From the NCBI RefSeq assembly GCF_009730335.1, contig NZ_CP046315.1:1984001-2048000 (forward strand): a DNA stretch of 64,000 nt. The letters are read 5' to 3'. The notes beneath the pieces were generated by a model. The model was not told where the DNA came from and did not search any database. It saw nothing but the letters and a program-made list of their open reading frames with translations. Below, piece after piece: positions 35,682 through 44,369 of the stretch. The position numbers and the translations under genes are program-made. Numbering within the stretch: position 1 is the stretch's first letter; every line of letters begins with the position of its first letter. This DNA is from Schaalia odontolytica (lineage in GTDB: Bacteria > Actinomycetota > Actinomycetes > Actinomycetales > Actinomycetaceae).

Positions 35682-36554
35682 TTACTTGTTCATCGGGAGA
35701 CGGGGGTCCACTTCCTGGTTTTCCCAGGTCGCGCGGATCCAGTGGTGGGCCGGGTCGTCGGGGGCAAGCCACACAAGGTCCTCGTTCGGGCCGGCCATGA
35801 CGTTCAGGTAGTACATGTCGTAGCCGGGGGCTGCGACGCAGGGGCCGTGGTAGCCGTGGGGCACGAGGGCGACGTCACCGTCGTGGACCTCGCAGCACAG
35901 GTCGATCGGGCGGCCGGGGCTGCCGTAGGTGCGGTGCAGGCCGAATCCCTTGGAGCCCTCGGGTCCGTCCTCGATCTCGAAGTAGTAGATCTCTTCGAGC
36001 TCGCGCTCGTCCTCGGAGTCCTGCTCGTGCTTGTGGGCCGGGTAGGAGGACCAGTTACCGCCGGGAGTGATGACCTCGCAGGCCAGCAGGTGCGAGGTGG
36101 TGACACCTTCGACGGCAAGGGAGTAGTTGTTGACCTGGCGCGAGCAGTCGCCGGCGCCGCGCAGGTCGACGCGGACCTGGCTCTTGGGGTAGTAGGCGGC
36201 GGGGATGTCGCGGCTGGCGATCGCGGAGGGGAACGCGAAGCGTCCACCGTCGGCCGAGGTGATGGTCAGGCTCTTGCCTCGCCCCACGTACAGGTAGTCG
36301 GTGACGCCGGAGAAGACACCGCGACGGCCCTCGAGCTCATAGGTCTGCCCGTCGACCTCGACGGTCGCGCCGCCGGCGAGGGGCAGGACGAGGAGCTCGG
36401 CCTCACCGGTCTCGACGACCTGGGAGGCGCCGGCCTCAAGGACCAGGACGCGCAGGCCCGAGAAGGCCCAACCGGCGCGCTGGGGGTCAATGTCGACGGT
36501 GAAATTGCCGTGGCCGGAGGAACCGGCGGGAACGTAGATATCGGGAAGAGTCAT
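35682..36554 (-). CDS. iolB: 5-deoxy-glucuronate isomerase
   Basis: A 290-residue cupin-fold enzyme that converts 5-deoxyglucuronate to 5-dehydro-2-deoxygluconate. Visible family features are the second-half metal-site region YPAHKHEQDSEDERELEEIYYF and the C-terminal DVALVPHGYHGPCVAAPGYDMYYLNVMAG. ATG 36554 has AGGAGA six bases before it; an upstream in-frame start at 36578 is less likely. It lies between iolC and iolD on one transcript. Confidence 0.96.
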   Translation of the reverse strand: MTLPDIYVPAGSSGHGNFTVDIDPQRAGWAFSGLRVLVLEAGASQVVETGEAELLVLPLAGGATVEVDGQTYELEGRRGVFSGVTDYLYVGRGKSLTITSADGGRFAFPSAIASRDIPAAYYPKSQVRVDLRGAGDCSRQVNNYSLAVEGVTTSHLLACEVITPGGNWSSYPAHKHEQDSEDERELEEIYYFEIEDGPEGSKGFGLHRTYGSPGRPIDLCCEVHDGDVALVPHGYHGPCVAAPGYDMYYLNVMAGPNEDLVWLAPDDPAHHWIRATWENQEVDPRLPMNK

Positions 36555-36627
36555 CGTAGTCTCCTGAACGTTGGGCATCGGTGCCGCTGGATGAAAAGGG
36601 GGACGAGGCTGGGGCGGGTCGGGTGGG

Positions 36628-37593
36628 TTACGGGAGGACCCCCGTTTCGACGAAGGTGCTCAACTGCTCGAGGGTGGGCATGGCGGTCGAGCATTCGATG
36701 TGCAAGCACACGTAGGCTCCCGCGGCCGAGGCGTAACGGATCGTGCGCTCGAGGTCCCACCCTTCGACGAGGCCGTGAATGAGCGCGCCTCCGAAGGCAT
36801 CGCCCGCGCCGAGCCCGTTGACGACGTCCACGTCCCAGGCATCGACCCACACGCGCTCATCGGCGGTCTTGGCGAGGGTACCCTTGGGCCCCTGCTTGAC
36901 GATCGCGAGTCGAACGCCGCGCTCGAGGAGGGCGTCAGCAGCACCTTCAGGATCGGAGACGCCGACGGCCATCTCGCATTCCTGACGGTTGCCGACGGCG
37001 ACGTCCACGCGGGACAGGACGGCTGCGACGCGCGAACGCGCCTGGGCCATACCGCTCCAGAGGTTGGAGCGGTAGTCGAGGTCGAGGATCGTCACGCCAC
37101 TGGAGCGGTCGCGGTGATCGAGGGCGCGTAGGTGCAGGCCGAAGGACGAGTCGCGCGACAGGCCGGTCACGGTAAACCAGAAGATTCCGGCGCGCTCGAC
37201 GGCGTCCCAATCCACCTGGTCCTCCCCCAGCTCCAGGTCCGGGGCGCTGGGTTCACGGTAAAAGTAGAGCGGGAAGGAGTCCGGCGGGAAAAGCTCGGCA
37301 AAGGTCACGGGCGTGTGGAAGTCGCGCACGGTGACGACATGATCGGAGGAGACGCCGAGGCGCTCCAGCTCCCGGGTCACGAAACGGCCGAAGGGGTCAT
37401 CCCCCACGCCGGTGATGACGCCGGCACGGTGTCCGAGTCGGGCGGCGGCGACGGCGACGTTCGTCGGGCTGCCGCCGAGGAACTTTCCAAAGGTCTCGAC
37501 ATCTTCGAGGTGGGCGCCAACTTGGAGAGGAAAAATGTCAATGCCGGAACGACCCATTGTTAGAATGTCGACATAGCGGCGCTCGAGAGACAT
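36628..37593 (-). CDS. iolC: 5-dehydro-2-deoxygluconokinase
   Basis: A 321-residue PfkB-family sugar kinase that phosphorylates 5-dehydro-2-deoxygluconate to DKGP. The N-terminal FLGGSPTNVAVAAARLG and the anion-hole motif NGLGAGDAFGGA (259-270, base Asp265) are typical. Importantly it stops after the kinase domain; it has no C-terminal DUF2090 aldolase domain such as is fused to IolC in many proteobacteria. ATG 37593 has AAGGAG five bases before it. First gene of iolCBD, divergent from iolR, with the shared operator at 37674-37685. Confidence 0.95.
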   Translation of the reverse strand: MSLERRYVDILTMGRSGIDIFPLQVGAHLEDVETFGKFLGGSPTNVAVAAARLGHRAGVITGVGDDPFGRFVTRELERLGVSSDHVVTVRDFHTPVTFAELFPPDSFPLYFYREPSAPDLELGEDQVDWDAVERAGIFWFTVTGLSRDSSFGLHLRALDHRDRSSGVTILDLDYRSNLWSGMAQARSRVAAVLSRVDVAVGNRQECEMAVGVSDPEGAADALLERGVRLAIVKQGPKGTLAKTADERVWVDAWDVDVVNGLGAGDAFGGALIHGLVEGWDLERTIRYASAAGAYVCLHIECSTAMPTLEQLSTFVETGVLP

Positions 37594-37673
37594 GGCGTCT
37601 CCTTCCTCTCCATTGGGGTGGCCCGTAAACCTTTCGTTCCAAGGATGCACTATCAACAGGCAATCGTCAAACT

Positions 37674-37685
37674 TTGTCTATACAA
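37674..37685. promoter_or_regulatory. Iol-regulon operator between iolC and iolR
   Basis: TTGTCTATACAA, which contains GTCTATAC, the core (GTMTAKAC) known for HutC-type GntR regulators. It lies between the divergent iolC and iolR starts, so one site could control both. Confidence 0.72.
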
Positions 37686-37783
37686 TATGCAACAGCGCGT
37701 CACTCTCACCCTTTACATCAACGCTGATACTATGTAACCCTAAATATTTTGCACAACTGTCGCGCCACACACGAAGGTTTGAC

Positions 37784-38551
37784 ATGTCCAAAGCATCGCC
37801 CACCTCGGGGAACACCCCCTACGTTCCAGACATCACGCTGGATCGCTCCTCCCCCGTGCCGCTGTACTTCCAGATTTCAGAACCCATCGCACAGCTCATC
37901 AACTCCGGCGCCCTGCCTGCGGACACGCGCCTGGAGGATGAACTGTCGATGGCTGCGCGACTGCACGTCTCCCGCCCCACGGCACGACAGGCGCTCCAGC
38001 GCCTCGTTGACCGCGGCCTCCTGACGCGCCGCCGCGGCGTCGGTACGATCGTGTCCCCGCGCCACGTTCACCGCCCCATGGAGCTCACCTCCCTCATGCG
38101 CGACCTCGTCAACGCCGGCCACAAGGTCCACACGACGATCCAGCGCTACGAGGCACGCCCGGCCAACGCTCAGGAAGCCGACGTCCTCAAGATCACCGAG
38201 GGAACACTCATCGTCCACATTGAGCGCACGCGTTTTGCCAACGACGAGCCAATCGCCGTGCTTACCAACTTCATCCCGACGGACATCGCGCCGACCATGC
38301 AGGAGCTCGAGTCCGCCTCCCTCTACGACCTGATGCGCGAGCGCGGGGTCACCCTGGCCTCGGCCCGCCAGGTGATCGGCGCTCGCAGCGCGACAACAAA
38401 GGAAGCCAAGCTCCTGTCCGAGCACCGCGGCGCCGCGCTGCTGACGACGCAGCGCACGACATACGACCCCTCGGGACGCATTGTCGAGTACGGCAACCAT
38501 ATCTACCGCGCATCGCGATACTCCTTCGAGACTAGCCTTTTCGCTCAGTGA
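37784..38551 (+). CDS. iolR: GntR/HutC-type regulator of inositol genes
   Basis: A 255-residue regulator. Residues 20-95 form the GntR winged helix (PLYFQISEPIAQLINSGALP, then RLHVSRPTARQALQRLVDRGLLTRRRGVGT). Residues 100-250 form a UTRA ligand-sensing domain (TSLMRDLVNAGHKVHTTI, AKLLSEHRGAALLTTQRTTYD), which defines the HutC branch. HutC-type proteins bind GTMTAKAC-like palindromes, and such sites lie at four positions in this cluster (33515, 37674, 38566, 40869). It probably represses the regulon until an inositol pathway intermediate binds. GAAGG precedes ATG 37784 by six bases. The name iolR is given for role, not for homology to the DeoR-type IolR of Bacillus. Confidence 0.88.
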   Translation: MSKASPTSGNTPYVPDITLDRSSPVPLYFQISEPIAQLINSGALPADTRLEDELSMAARLHVSRPTARQALQRLVDRGLLTRRRGVGTIVSPRHVHRPMELTSLMRDLVNAGHKVHTTIQRYEARPANAQEADVLKITEGTLIVHIERTRFANDEPIAVLTNFIPTDIAPTMQELESASLYDLMRERGVTLASARQVIGARSATTKEAKLLSEHRGAALLTTQRTTYDPSGRIVEYGNHIYRASRYSFETSLFAQ

Positions 38552-38565
38552 CAAGATATTGACAC

Positions 38566-38611
38566 TTTGTCCTAACAAACTGTTGACAGGCGTAGGCGCT
38601 TGCCGTAGACT
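38566..38611 (+). promoter_or_regulatory. Operator and promoter of the tal-iolG genes
   Basis: TTTGTCCTAACAAA (38566-38579) is followed by a near-consensus promoter: TTGACA at 38583-38588, 17 bases, then TAGACT at 38606-38611. The operator ends three bases before the -35 box. The 14-mer is the exact reverse complement of the site in front of iolA. Confidence 0.78.
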
Positions 38612-38661
38612 TATCCCCGACGGAGAAAGTCGAAAGCAATCACAAAGGAGTGCTTCCCGCC

Positions 38662-39738
38662 ATGTCCATCGAGTACACCCCCGGCCCCCTTCTGGACGCC
38701 GCGCGTAACACCCCCACCGCCCTGTGGAACGATTCGTCGGATCCCAGCGAGCTAGCGCAGTCGCTCTCCTTCGGCGGCGTTGGTGCTACCTGCAACCCGA
38801 CCATCGCCTACACCTGCATCAACCAGCGTCGCGACGTGTGGCTGCCCCGCATCGCGGAGCTCGCCAAGGAAATGCCCGACGCCACCGAGTCTGAGATCGG
38901 CTGGCAGGTCGTGCGCGAGCTGTCCCTCGAGGCCGCCAAGCTCCTCGAGCCCATTTTCGAGGCCGAGAACGGCCGCAACGGTCGTCTCTCGATGCAGACG
39001 GACCCGCGCCTGGCTCGCTCCGCCAAGGCCCTGGCCGACCAGGCCGAGGAGTTCCACAACCTCGCTAAGAACATCATCGTGAAGATCCCCGCCACCTCGG
39101 TGGGTGTCGAGGCCATCGAAGAGGCCACCTACCGCGGCGTCTCCGTCAACGTGACGGTCTCCTTCTCCGTCGCACAGGCCGTCACCACGGGCGAGGCCAT
39201 CGAGCGCGGCCTCAAGCGCCGCGAGGCCGAGGGCAAGGACACCTCCCAGATGGGCCCGGTCGTCACCCTCATGGTGGGCCGCCTCGACGACTGGATCAAG
39301 GAGGTCGCCAAGCGCGATCGCCTGTTCATCGATCCGGGCCACCTCGAGTGGTGCGGCGTGGCCGCCTTCAAGCGCGCCTACCAGGAGTTCCAGAAGCGCG
39401 GCCTGCGCGCCCGCATGCTCTCCGCCGCGTTCCGTAACGTCATGCACTGGTCCGAGTTCGTCGGTGGCGACGTCGTCGTCTCCCCGCCGTTCCAGTGGGC
39501 CAAGCTCATCAACGACTCGGACTACAAGGTGGAAGAGCGCATGGACATCCCCGTGCGCGAGGACATCATGAAGACCCTGCTCTCGATCCCCGAGTTCGTC
39601 CGTGCCTACGAGCCCGACGGCATGACCCCGGAGGAGTTCGACACCTTCGGTGGCACCGTGCAGACGCTGCGCGGCTTCCTGCAGGCAGACGCTGACCTCG
39701 ACGCACTGGTGCGCGACGTCATTATGCCCGCTCCGTGA
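38662..39738 (+). CDS. Transaldolase-family enzyme of the inositol cluster
   Basis: A 358-residue class-I aldolase-type protein. The Schiff-base lysine is Lys141 in IIVKIPAT, followed by GVSVNVTVSFSVAQ, both characteristic of the transaldolase/fructose-6-phosphate aldolase superfamily. The N-terminus (SFGGVGATCNPTIAY) carries the T/S-N-P motif of the first barrel strand. It is distinct in length and detail from housekeeping transaldolase. It sits under its own iol-type promoter between iolR and iolG. The cluster has no recognisable iolJ aldolase, so this protein may split DKGP to malonate semialdehyde and dihydroxyacetone phosphate. That activity is inference; it could instead recycle a sugar phosphate. 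Confidence 0.85.
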   Translation: MSIEYTPGPLLDAARNTPTALWNDSSDPSELAQSLSFGGVGATCNPTIAYTCINQRRDVWLPRIAELAKEMPDATESEIGWQVVRELSLEAAKLLEPIFEAENGRNGRLSMQTDPRLARSAKALADQAEEFHNLAKNIIVKIPATSVGVEAIEEATYRGVSVNVTVSFSVAQAVTTGEAIERGLKRREAEGKDTSQMGPVVTLMVGRLDDWIKEVAKRDRLFIDPGHLEWCGVAAFKRAYQEFQKRGLRARMLSAAFRNVMHWSEFVGGDVVVSPPFQWAKLINDSDYKVEERMDIPVREDIMKTLLSIPEFVRAYEPDGMTPEEFDTFGGTVQTLRGFLQADADLDALVRDVIMPAP

Positions 39739-39751
39739 TCCCTCTGGCTGG

Positions 39752-39772
39752 CCCCGCACACCACGTGCGGGG
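39752..39772 (+). terminator. Hairpin between the transaldolase gene and iolG
   Basis: An eight-base perfect stem, CCCCGCAC (39752-39759) with GTGCGGGG (39765-39772), loop ACCAC. It may reduce read-through into iolG or stabilise the upstream mRNA. No T-run follows. Confidence 0.5.
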
Positions 39773-39833
39773 TCACCAAACGTCACGGTTTTCTGCTGTT
39801 TAGCACACCCCTCTCACCTAGAAAGAAGCAAAG

Positions 39834-40826
39834 ATGCTCAACATTGCCGTTATCGGCGCCGGCCGCATCGGCCACGTCCACGCCAAGACCATCGCCGCCC
39901 ACCCCGGCGCCACCCTCGCCCTCGTTGCCGATCCTTTCGGTGACGCCGCGCAGAAGCTGGCCGAGGTCTACGGCGCCCGCCACACGACCGACGTGGACTC
40001 CGTCTTCACCGACGAAGGCGTCGACGCCGTCGTCATCGGCTCGCCCACGCCGCTGCATATCCCCCACCTGCTCGCCGTCGCCAAGGCCGGCAAGGCCGTG
40101 CTGTGCGAGAAGCCGATCGCGCTGGACATGAAGGACGTCGAGGCCGCTCGCGACGAGCTGGGCGCTGTGTCCGTGCCCGTCATGTTCGGCTTCAACCGCC
40201 GCTTCGATCCCTCCTTTGCCGCGGTTCACGCTCAGCTCGAAGAGGGCACAATCGGCGACCTGGAGAACCTGCTCATCATCTCGCGCGACCCCTCCGCTCC
40301 CCCGGCTGAGTACGTGAAGGTCTCCGGCGGCATCTTCCGCGACATGACCATCCACGACTTCGACATGGCCCGCTTCTTCCTGGGCGACATCATCGAGGTG
40401 CACGCCTTCGGCCAGAACTTCAACGAGGAGATCAGGGAAGCCGGCGACTTCGACGCCGCCGTGGTCACCCTGAAGAACGCCGCCGGCGTCGTCGCCACCA
40501 TCGTCAACAACCGCAAGTGCTCGGCCGGCTACGACCAGCGCCTGGAAGCCCAGGGTTCGACGGGCACGCTCAACGCGGACAACATCCGCGCCACCACCGT
40601 GCGCCTGTCCAACGCCGAGGTCACGGATGCGGCCGAGCCGTACCTGGACTTCTTCCTGCAGCGCTACGCGGACGCCTACCGCCTTGAGCTGACCGCCTTT
40701 ATCGACGCGGTTGTCACGGGTACCAAGCCCACGCCGTCCATCGACGATGCGATCGAGGCTCTGCGCCTGGCCGAGGCCGCCACGGAGTCGGCAAAGACCG
40801 GCAAGCCCGTGTCGCTCGCCTGGTAG
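39834..40826 (+). CDS. iolG: myo-Inositol 2-dehydrogenase
   Basis: A 330-residue GFO/IDH/MocA oxidoreductase that oxidises inositol to scyllo-inosose with NAD. The dinucleotide motif GAGRIG is at residues 8-13, the EKP motif at 92-94, and the catalytic pair Asp170 and His174 in RDMTIHDFDM. All are normal for IolG. GAAAGAAG precedes ATG 39834. It follows the transaldolase gene after a hairpin of about 95 bases and is itself followed by a strong terminator. Confidence 0.95.
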   Translation: MLNIAVIGAGRIGHVHAKTIAAHPGATLALVADPFGDAAQKLAEVYGARHTTDVDSVFTDEGVDAVVIGSPTPLHIPHLLAVAKAGKAVLCEKPIALDMKDVEAARDELGAVSVPVMFGFNRRFDPSFAAVHAQLEEGTIGDLENLLIISRDPSAPPAEYVKVSGGIFRDMTIHDFDMARFFLGDIIEVHAFGQNFNEEIREAGDFDAAVVTLKNAAGVVATIVNNRKCSAGYDQRLEAQGSTGTLNADNIRATTVRLSNAEVTDAAEPYLDFFLQRYADAYRLELTAFIDAVVTGTKPTPSIDDAIEALRLAEAATESAKTGKPVSLAW

Positions 40827-40837
40827 CGTCTCGAAAG

Positions 40838-40862
40838 TCCCGGCGGGGTTCCCCCGCCGGGA
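40838..40862 (+). terminator. Terminator after iolG
   Basis: An 11-base perfect stem, TCCCGGCGGGG (40838-40848) with CCCCGCCGGGA (40852-40862), three-base loop. It separates iolG from the iolE promoter just downstream. Confidence 0.75.
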
Positions 40863-40868
40863 GTCGCT

Positions 40869-40901
40869 TTGTCTAGACAATTCAACGGGATTGAGTAGAA
40901 T
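40869..40901 (+). promoter_or_regulatory. Operator overlapping the iolE promoter
   Basis: TTGTCTAGACAA (40869-40880) is a perfect 12-base palindrome that contains the HutC core GTCTAGAC. TAGACA (40874-40879) serves as the -35 box, 16 bases before TAGAAT (40896-40901). The repressor would directly cover the -35 region. Confidence 0.78.
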
Positions 40902-40957
40902 AGTGACACCGGCATAACTCGCCGTTGCTTACAACCGCGACTCATAGGAGAGCTGCA

Positions 40958-41884
40958 ATGACTCACGTCTACGATCCCGCAACCGCGATCAACGACCCCA
41001 ATGGCATCACCTGGGGCATGCACCCGATTGCGTGGCGTAACGACGACATTCCCGAGGTCGGCGAATGGAACACCATTGACATCATGTTCGACGACCTGGC
41101 CGAGGCCGGCTTTGCTGGCACCGAGGTCGCCGGCTGGTACCCCTCGAAGGAAGAGACGAAGGAAAAGGCCGACGCCGCTGGCCTGAAGATCGTTGCCCAG
41201 TGGTTCTCCAGCTTCATCGTCCGCGACGGCGTCGAGGCCGTCATCCCAGACTTCCGCACCACCTGCGAGTACCTGCAGTTCCTCGGCGCCACCCGCGTCG
41301 TCGTCTCCGAGCAGACCGGCTCGGTGCAGGGCATCCGCGACATCTGCATCTTCGAGAACAAGCCCGTTCTCAAGAACGAGGAGTGGCCGGTCCTGGCCGA
41401 GGGCCTGAACAAGCTCGGCGAGATCGCCCACGAGTACGGCCTTGACCTGGTCTACCACCACCACCTGGGCACCGTCGTCCAGACCAAGGATGAGACGCTG
41501 CGCATGCTCGAACTGACCGATCCGGAGAAGGTCTCCCTGCTCTTCGACACGGGCCACGCGTTCGTGGGCGACGGCGACGTCATGGGCCTGCTGCGTGGCG
41601 CAATCGACCGCATCAAGCACGTGCACTTCAAGGACGTGCGCCCCGCCAAGATGGAAGAGTCTCGCCAGGCCAAGCGCTCTTTCCTCGACTCCTTCCTCGC
41701 CGGCATGTTCACGGTTCCCGGCGACGGCGCCATCGATTTCACCGAGCCCTACGCCTTCCTCGTTGAGCACGGCTACAAGGGCTGGATCCTCGTTGAAGCC
41801 GAGCAGGATCCGAAGATCGCCCCTCCGCTCGAGTACGCGCACATCGCGCGTGACTACGTGTTGGGCACGCTGCTGGGTCAGTGA
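40958..41884 (+). CDS. iolE: scyllo-Inosose dehydratase (2-keto-myo-inositol dehydratase)
   Basis: A 308-residue TIM-barrel enzyme of the AP-endonuclease-2/xylose-isomerase fold. It removes water from scyllo-inosose to make the dione that IolD hydrolyses. Visible metal-site blocks are GTEVAGWYP, the LVYHHHLGTVVQT histidines and DTGHAFVGDGDV, followed by HVHFKDVRP; these match IolE. TAGGAG lies seven bases before ATG 40958. It has its own iol promoter and a strong terminator, so it is a one-gene unit. Confidence 0.95.
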   Translation: MTHVYDPATAINDPNGITWGMHPIAWRNDDIPEVGEWNTIDIMFDDLAEAGFAGTEVAGWYPSKEETKEKADAAGLKIVAQWFSSFIVRDGVEAVIPDFRTTCEYLQFLGATRVVVSEQTGSVQGIRDICIFENKPVLKNEEWPVLAEGLNKLGEIAHEYGLDLVYHHHLGTVVQTKDETLRMLELTDPEKVSLLFDTGHAFVGDGDVMGLLRGAIDRIKHVHFKDVRPAKMEESRQAKRSFLDSFLAGMFTVPGDGAIDFTEPYAFLVEHGYKGWILVEAEQDPKIAPPLEYAHIARDYVLGTLLGQ

Positions 41885-41925
41885 GCAGCTTCGCGCGGTT
41901 CCTCAACTTCCCGCGCGAATCATAT

Positions 41926-41958
41926 GGGGGTGGAAGCGACTCGTTCGCTTCCACCCCC
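41926..41958 (+). terminator. Perfect 14-bp hairpin after iolE
   Basis: GGGGGTGGAAGCGA (41926-41939) pairs perfectly with TCGCTTCCACCCCC (41945-41958), loop CTCGT. It lies 42 bases after the iolE stop. The 200 bases after it up to the fucosidase gene hold no supported gene. Confidence 0.8.
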
Positions 41959-42120
41959 ATTGCTCTCCAGCGCCGTGGCACGCAACATTCTGCGTGTGAC
42001 GTGATCCTTGCGTGCGCGTGGGCGGGGCGCCGCCTGGCCGCCCACATTCCGCTGCGTGTCTTCGAACCCCTCGTCGTCGCGACGACAATCGTTGCGACGG
42101 TGCCGCTGCTCGTATAAAAA

Positions 42121-42156
42121 GTTGTCGGCGCGAGCCTGAAGGCCCGCGCCGACAAC
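42121..42156 (-). terminator. Terminator after the fucosidase gene
   Basis: A 12-base perfect stem, GTTGTCGGCGCG (42121-42132) with CGCGCCGACAAC (42145-42156). On the minus strand it is followed directly by TTTTTATA, giving a textbook intrinsic terminator seven bases after the fucosidase stop. Confidence 0.88.
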
Positions 42157-42162
42157 CTCGTC

Positions 42163-43551
42163 TCACGCCCGTGGGGCTGTGATGACCAGCGGCAAAGCAT
42201 CGCCGCGGGCATCGGTCGGAGGCTGTTCCCCCGCCTGCAAGGTCAGACTCTGCCCATCCCACGAGCACGCCGCGCCCGGCGTCAGAATCGTGGAACGCGA
42301 GTAGTCGAATCCGCTCGGCAGACCCGACACCTGCGTGACGGATGCATTCGCCACCACTGCGACGTGGTCCTCGTGAACGAGGAGGCGGACCCAGGCCTCG
42401 TCTCCTGCAGACTGCGCGGTCACGGCCTCGAAGTCCTTGGCCGACAGCGCACGCACGCCGCGCAGCTCCTCCCCATACAGGTCATTCCAGGCGCCCATGC
42501 CCTCGAGGCACTCACGCTGCTCGCGCGGGATCGTGCCGTCGGCACGCGGACCCACGTTGAGCAGGAGGCGCCCGCCGCGCGCAACCACATCCACCAGGTG
42601 ACGGACGGCCGCCGCACCACTGAGGTACTGATGCTCGCCCTCTGCTCGGTTGTAGCCGAAGGATAGGCCGACACCTCGGCAGTTCTCCCACGGCTTGCCG
42701 CTCGTCTCGGAGTCGCCCATGTGCTGGTATTCGCTGGTCAGGTAATCCGCGTGAACACCGCCGTAGCGGTCATTCGTCACGCCCTCGGGGCGCGCCGCGT
42801 AGAAGTACTCGAAGAGCGTCCCCAGGCCATAGGGGCCGAAGTTCTTGCCCTCGTCCGGCCAGTCGATGTCATTCCAGATGACGTCGGGTGCGTAGCGGTC
42901 GATCAGGTCGCGCACGTGCACGAAGCAGTAGCGCGCGTAGTCGGCGTCCTTCGGGCGGCACAGGTCCTTGCAGTCGTCCTCAGAGAGGATGGGACGCGCG
43001 GGCCGGTAGTGCCAGTCCAGACCACCGGAGTAGTACAGGCCGACCCGCAGGCCCTCGTCGCGCGCGGCGTCCGCGAAGCCGGCCACGAGGTCGGTGCACG
43101 GGCCTCGGCGCACGGTGTTACGCGTGCCCGTCTCAGGGGCATCCCACAGGGTGACGCCGTCATGGTGCTTGGTCGTGAGCACCGCGTAGCCGGCACCCGC
43201 ACGGTGGAAGAGGCGCATCCACTCAGCCGGATCCCACGCGTCGGGATCCCACGCATCCAAGAACACGTCGTACGAGGCCGACCCGTACAGGTCCTTGTGG
43301 CGCTGGGCGGCAGGCGAACCCGGAATACGAATCGTATTGAAGTACCACTCCGCGTAGGAGTTGTGGGTGAACCATGCCTCCCAGTCCTCCTCAACGCCCA
43401 GCTCCCCGTGATCCTCGGCCCACGCTGGGACCGAGTAGGGGCCCCAGTGGACGAAGATGCCCAGCGGGGCGTCCTCGAACCACTGCGGGGTCGGGCGTGC
43501 CAGGGAACTCCAGCGCTCGGTGTCCGTCATCGTTTCGCTCATGTTCGTCAT
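42163..43551 (-). CDS. GH29 alpha-L-fucosidase, cytoplasmic
   Basis: A 462-residue glycoside hydrolase of family 29. The substrate pocket motifs are GIFVHWGPYSVP (31-42), LTTKHHDG (125-132) and the nucleophile Asp228 in DVIWNDIDWP. It releases L-fucose from fucosylated oligosaccharides with retention. No signal peptide is present, so it acts on imported substrates, consistent with the ABC importer genes directly upstream. GGAGGACG ends at ATG 43551, which overlaps the stop of the permease (ATGA). This is the last gene of the operon. No fucose-catabolic genes lie in the window, so how fucose is used is unknown. Confidence 0.92.
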   Translation of the reverse strand: MTNMSETMTDTERWSSLARPTPQWFEDAPLGIFVHWGPYSVPAWAEDHGELGVEEDWEAWFTHNSYAEWYFNTIRIPGSPAAQRHKDLYGSASYDVFLDAWDPDAWDPAEWMRLFHRAGAGYAVLTTKHHDGVTLWDAPETGTRNTVRRGPCTDLVAGFADAARDEGLRVGLYYSGGLDWHYRPARPILSEDDCKDLCRPKDADYARYCFVHVRDLIDRYAPDVIWNDIDWPDEGKNFGPYGLGTLFEYFYAARPEGVTNDRYGGVHADYLTSEYQHMGDSETSGKPWENCRGVGLSFGYNRAEGEHQYLSGAAAVRHLVDVVARGGRLLLNVGPRADGTIPREQRECLEGMGAWNDLYGEELRGVRALSAKDFEAVTAQSAGDEAWVRLLVHEDHVAVVANASVTQVSGLPSGFDYSRSTILTPGAACSWDGQSLTLQAGEQPPTDARGDALPLVITAPRA

Positions 43552-44369
43552 CGTCCTCCGAAGGCGCCCAGGGTAACGCCCTTTTCCAGCTGCTTCTGCA
43601 GGAACACGACCAGCAGGATCGACGGGATCGTCGTCATCGTCACCGCGGCCATCAGCGGGCCCCAGTCGGTGCCACGCTCACCCGAGAACATCTGCAGGCC
43701 CAGCGGGATCGTTGCCAGCGACGAATCGTTGACCACGATGAGGGGCCACAGGAACGCGGACCAGTAGTCGATAAACGCGAACACGCCAACCACCGTGATC
43801 GGAGCCTTGAGCAAGGGCAGCAGGATCTTCGTCAGGATCTTCCAGTCGCTGCAGCCGTCAATACGAGCCGCCTCCTCGAACTCGAGGGGCAGGGACATGA
43901 GGAACTGACGGATCAGGAACGCGCCGAAAGCGCCGAACGCGAAGGGCACGATAAGGGCAAAGTAGGAGTTCACCAGGCCCATGCGCTGCATACCGATGTA
44001 CAGCGGGATCACGAGGACTTCCTGGGGCAGGACGAGCGTCCCCAGGAACAGCATGAACAGGTGATCGCGACCCTTGAAGCGCAGACGCGCGAACGCGTAG
44101 GCGGACAGAACCGACACGACGACCACGAGGGCGGCGCCTGCCAGCGAAACGATGAAGGAGTTGAGGACAACTCGGCCAAACGGAATAGAGTTAAGAGCAG
44201 ACGGATAGTTATCCCAGGCGATTCGACTGCCCGTCGGACTCAGGCTAAAGACCTCTGTCGTGGGCTTGAGCGAGGTCGCGACCATCCACGCGAAGGGGAA
44301 GAGGAAAGCGACCGCGATCAGGCCCAGGAGGACGACCGAAATCGTCGTTGATACGCGCTTGTTATGCAT
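43548..44369 (-). CDS. Carbohydrate ABC importer permease (MalG-type)
   Basis: A 273-residue inner-membrane permease with six hydrophobic segments. The cytoplasmic EAA loop that contacts the ATPase reads EAARIDGCSDWKILTKILLP, the MalG pattern. Its ATG lies eight bases inside the end of the upstream permease gene. Together they make the heterodimeric channel for the oligosaccharide brought in by the binding protein. Confidence 0.93.
   Translation of the reverse strand: MHNKRVSTTISVVLLGLIAVAFLFPFAWMVATSLKPTTEVFSLSPTGSRIAWDNYPSALNSIPFGRVVLNSFIVSLAGAALVVVVSVLSAYAFARLRFKGRDHLFMLFLGTLVLPQEVLVIPLYIGMQRMGLVNSYFALIVPFAFGAFGAFLIRQFLMSLPLEFEEAARIDGCSDWKILTKILLPLLKAPITVVGVFAFIDYWSAFLWPLIVVNDSSLATIPLGLQMFSGERGTDWGPLMAAVTMTTIPSILLVVFLQKQLEKGVTLGAFGGR

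Noticed and set aside
41881-42117. 78-codon open frame after iolE
   Set aside because: It runs straight through the iolE terminator hairpin and has no family or ribosome-binding site.
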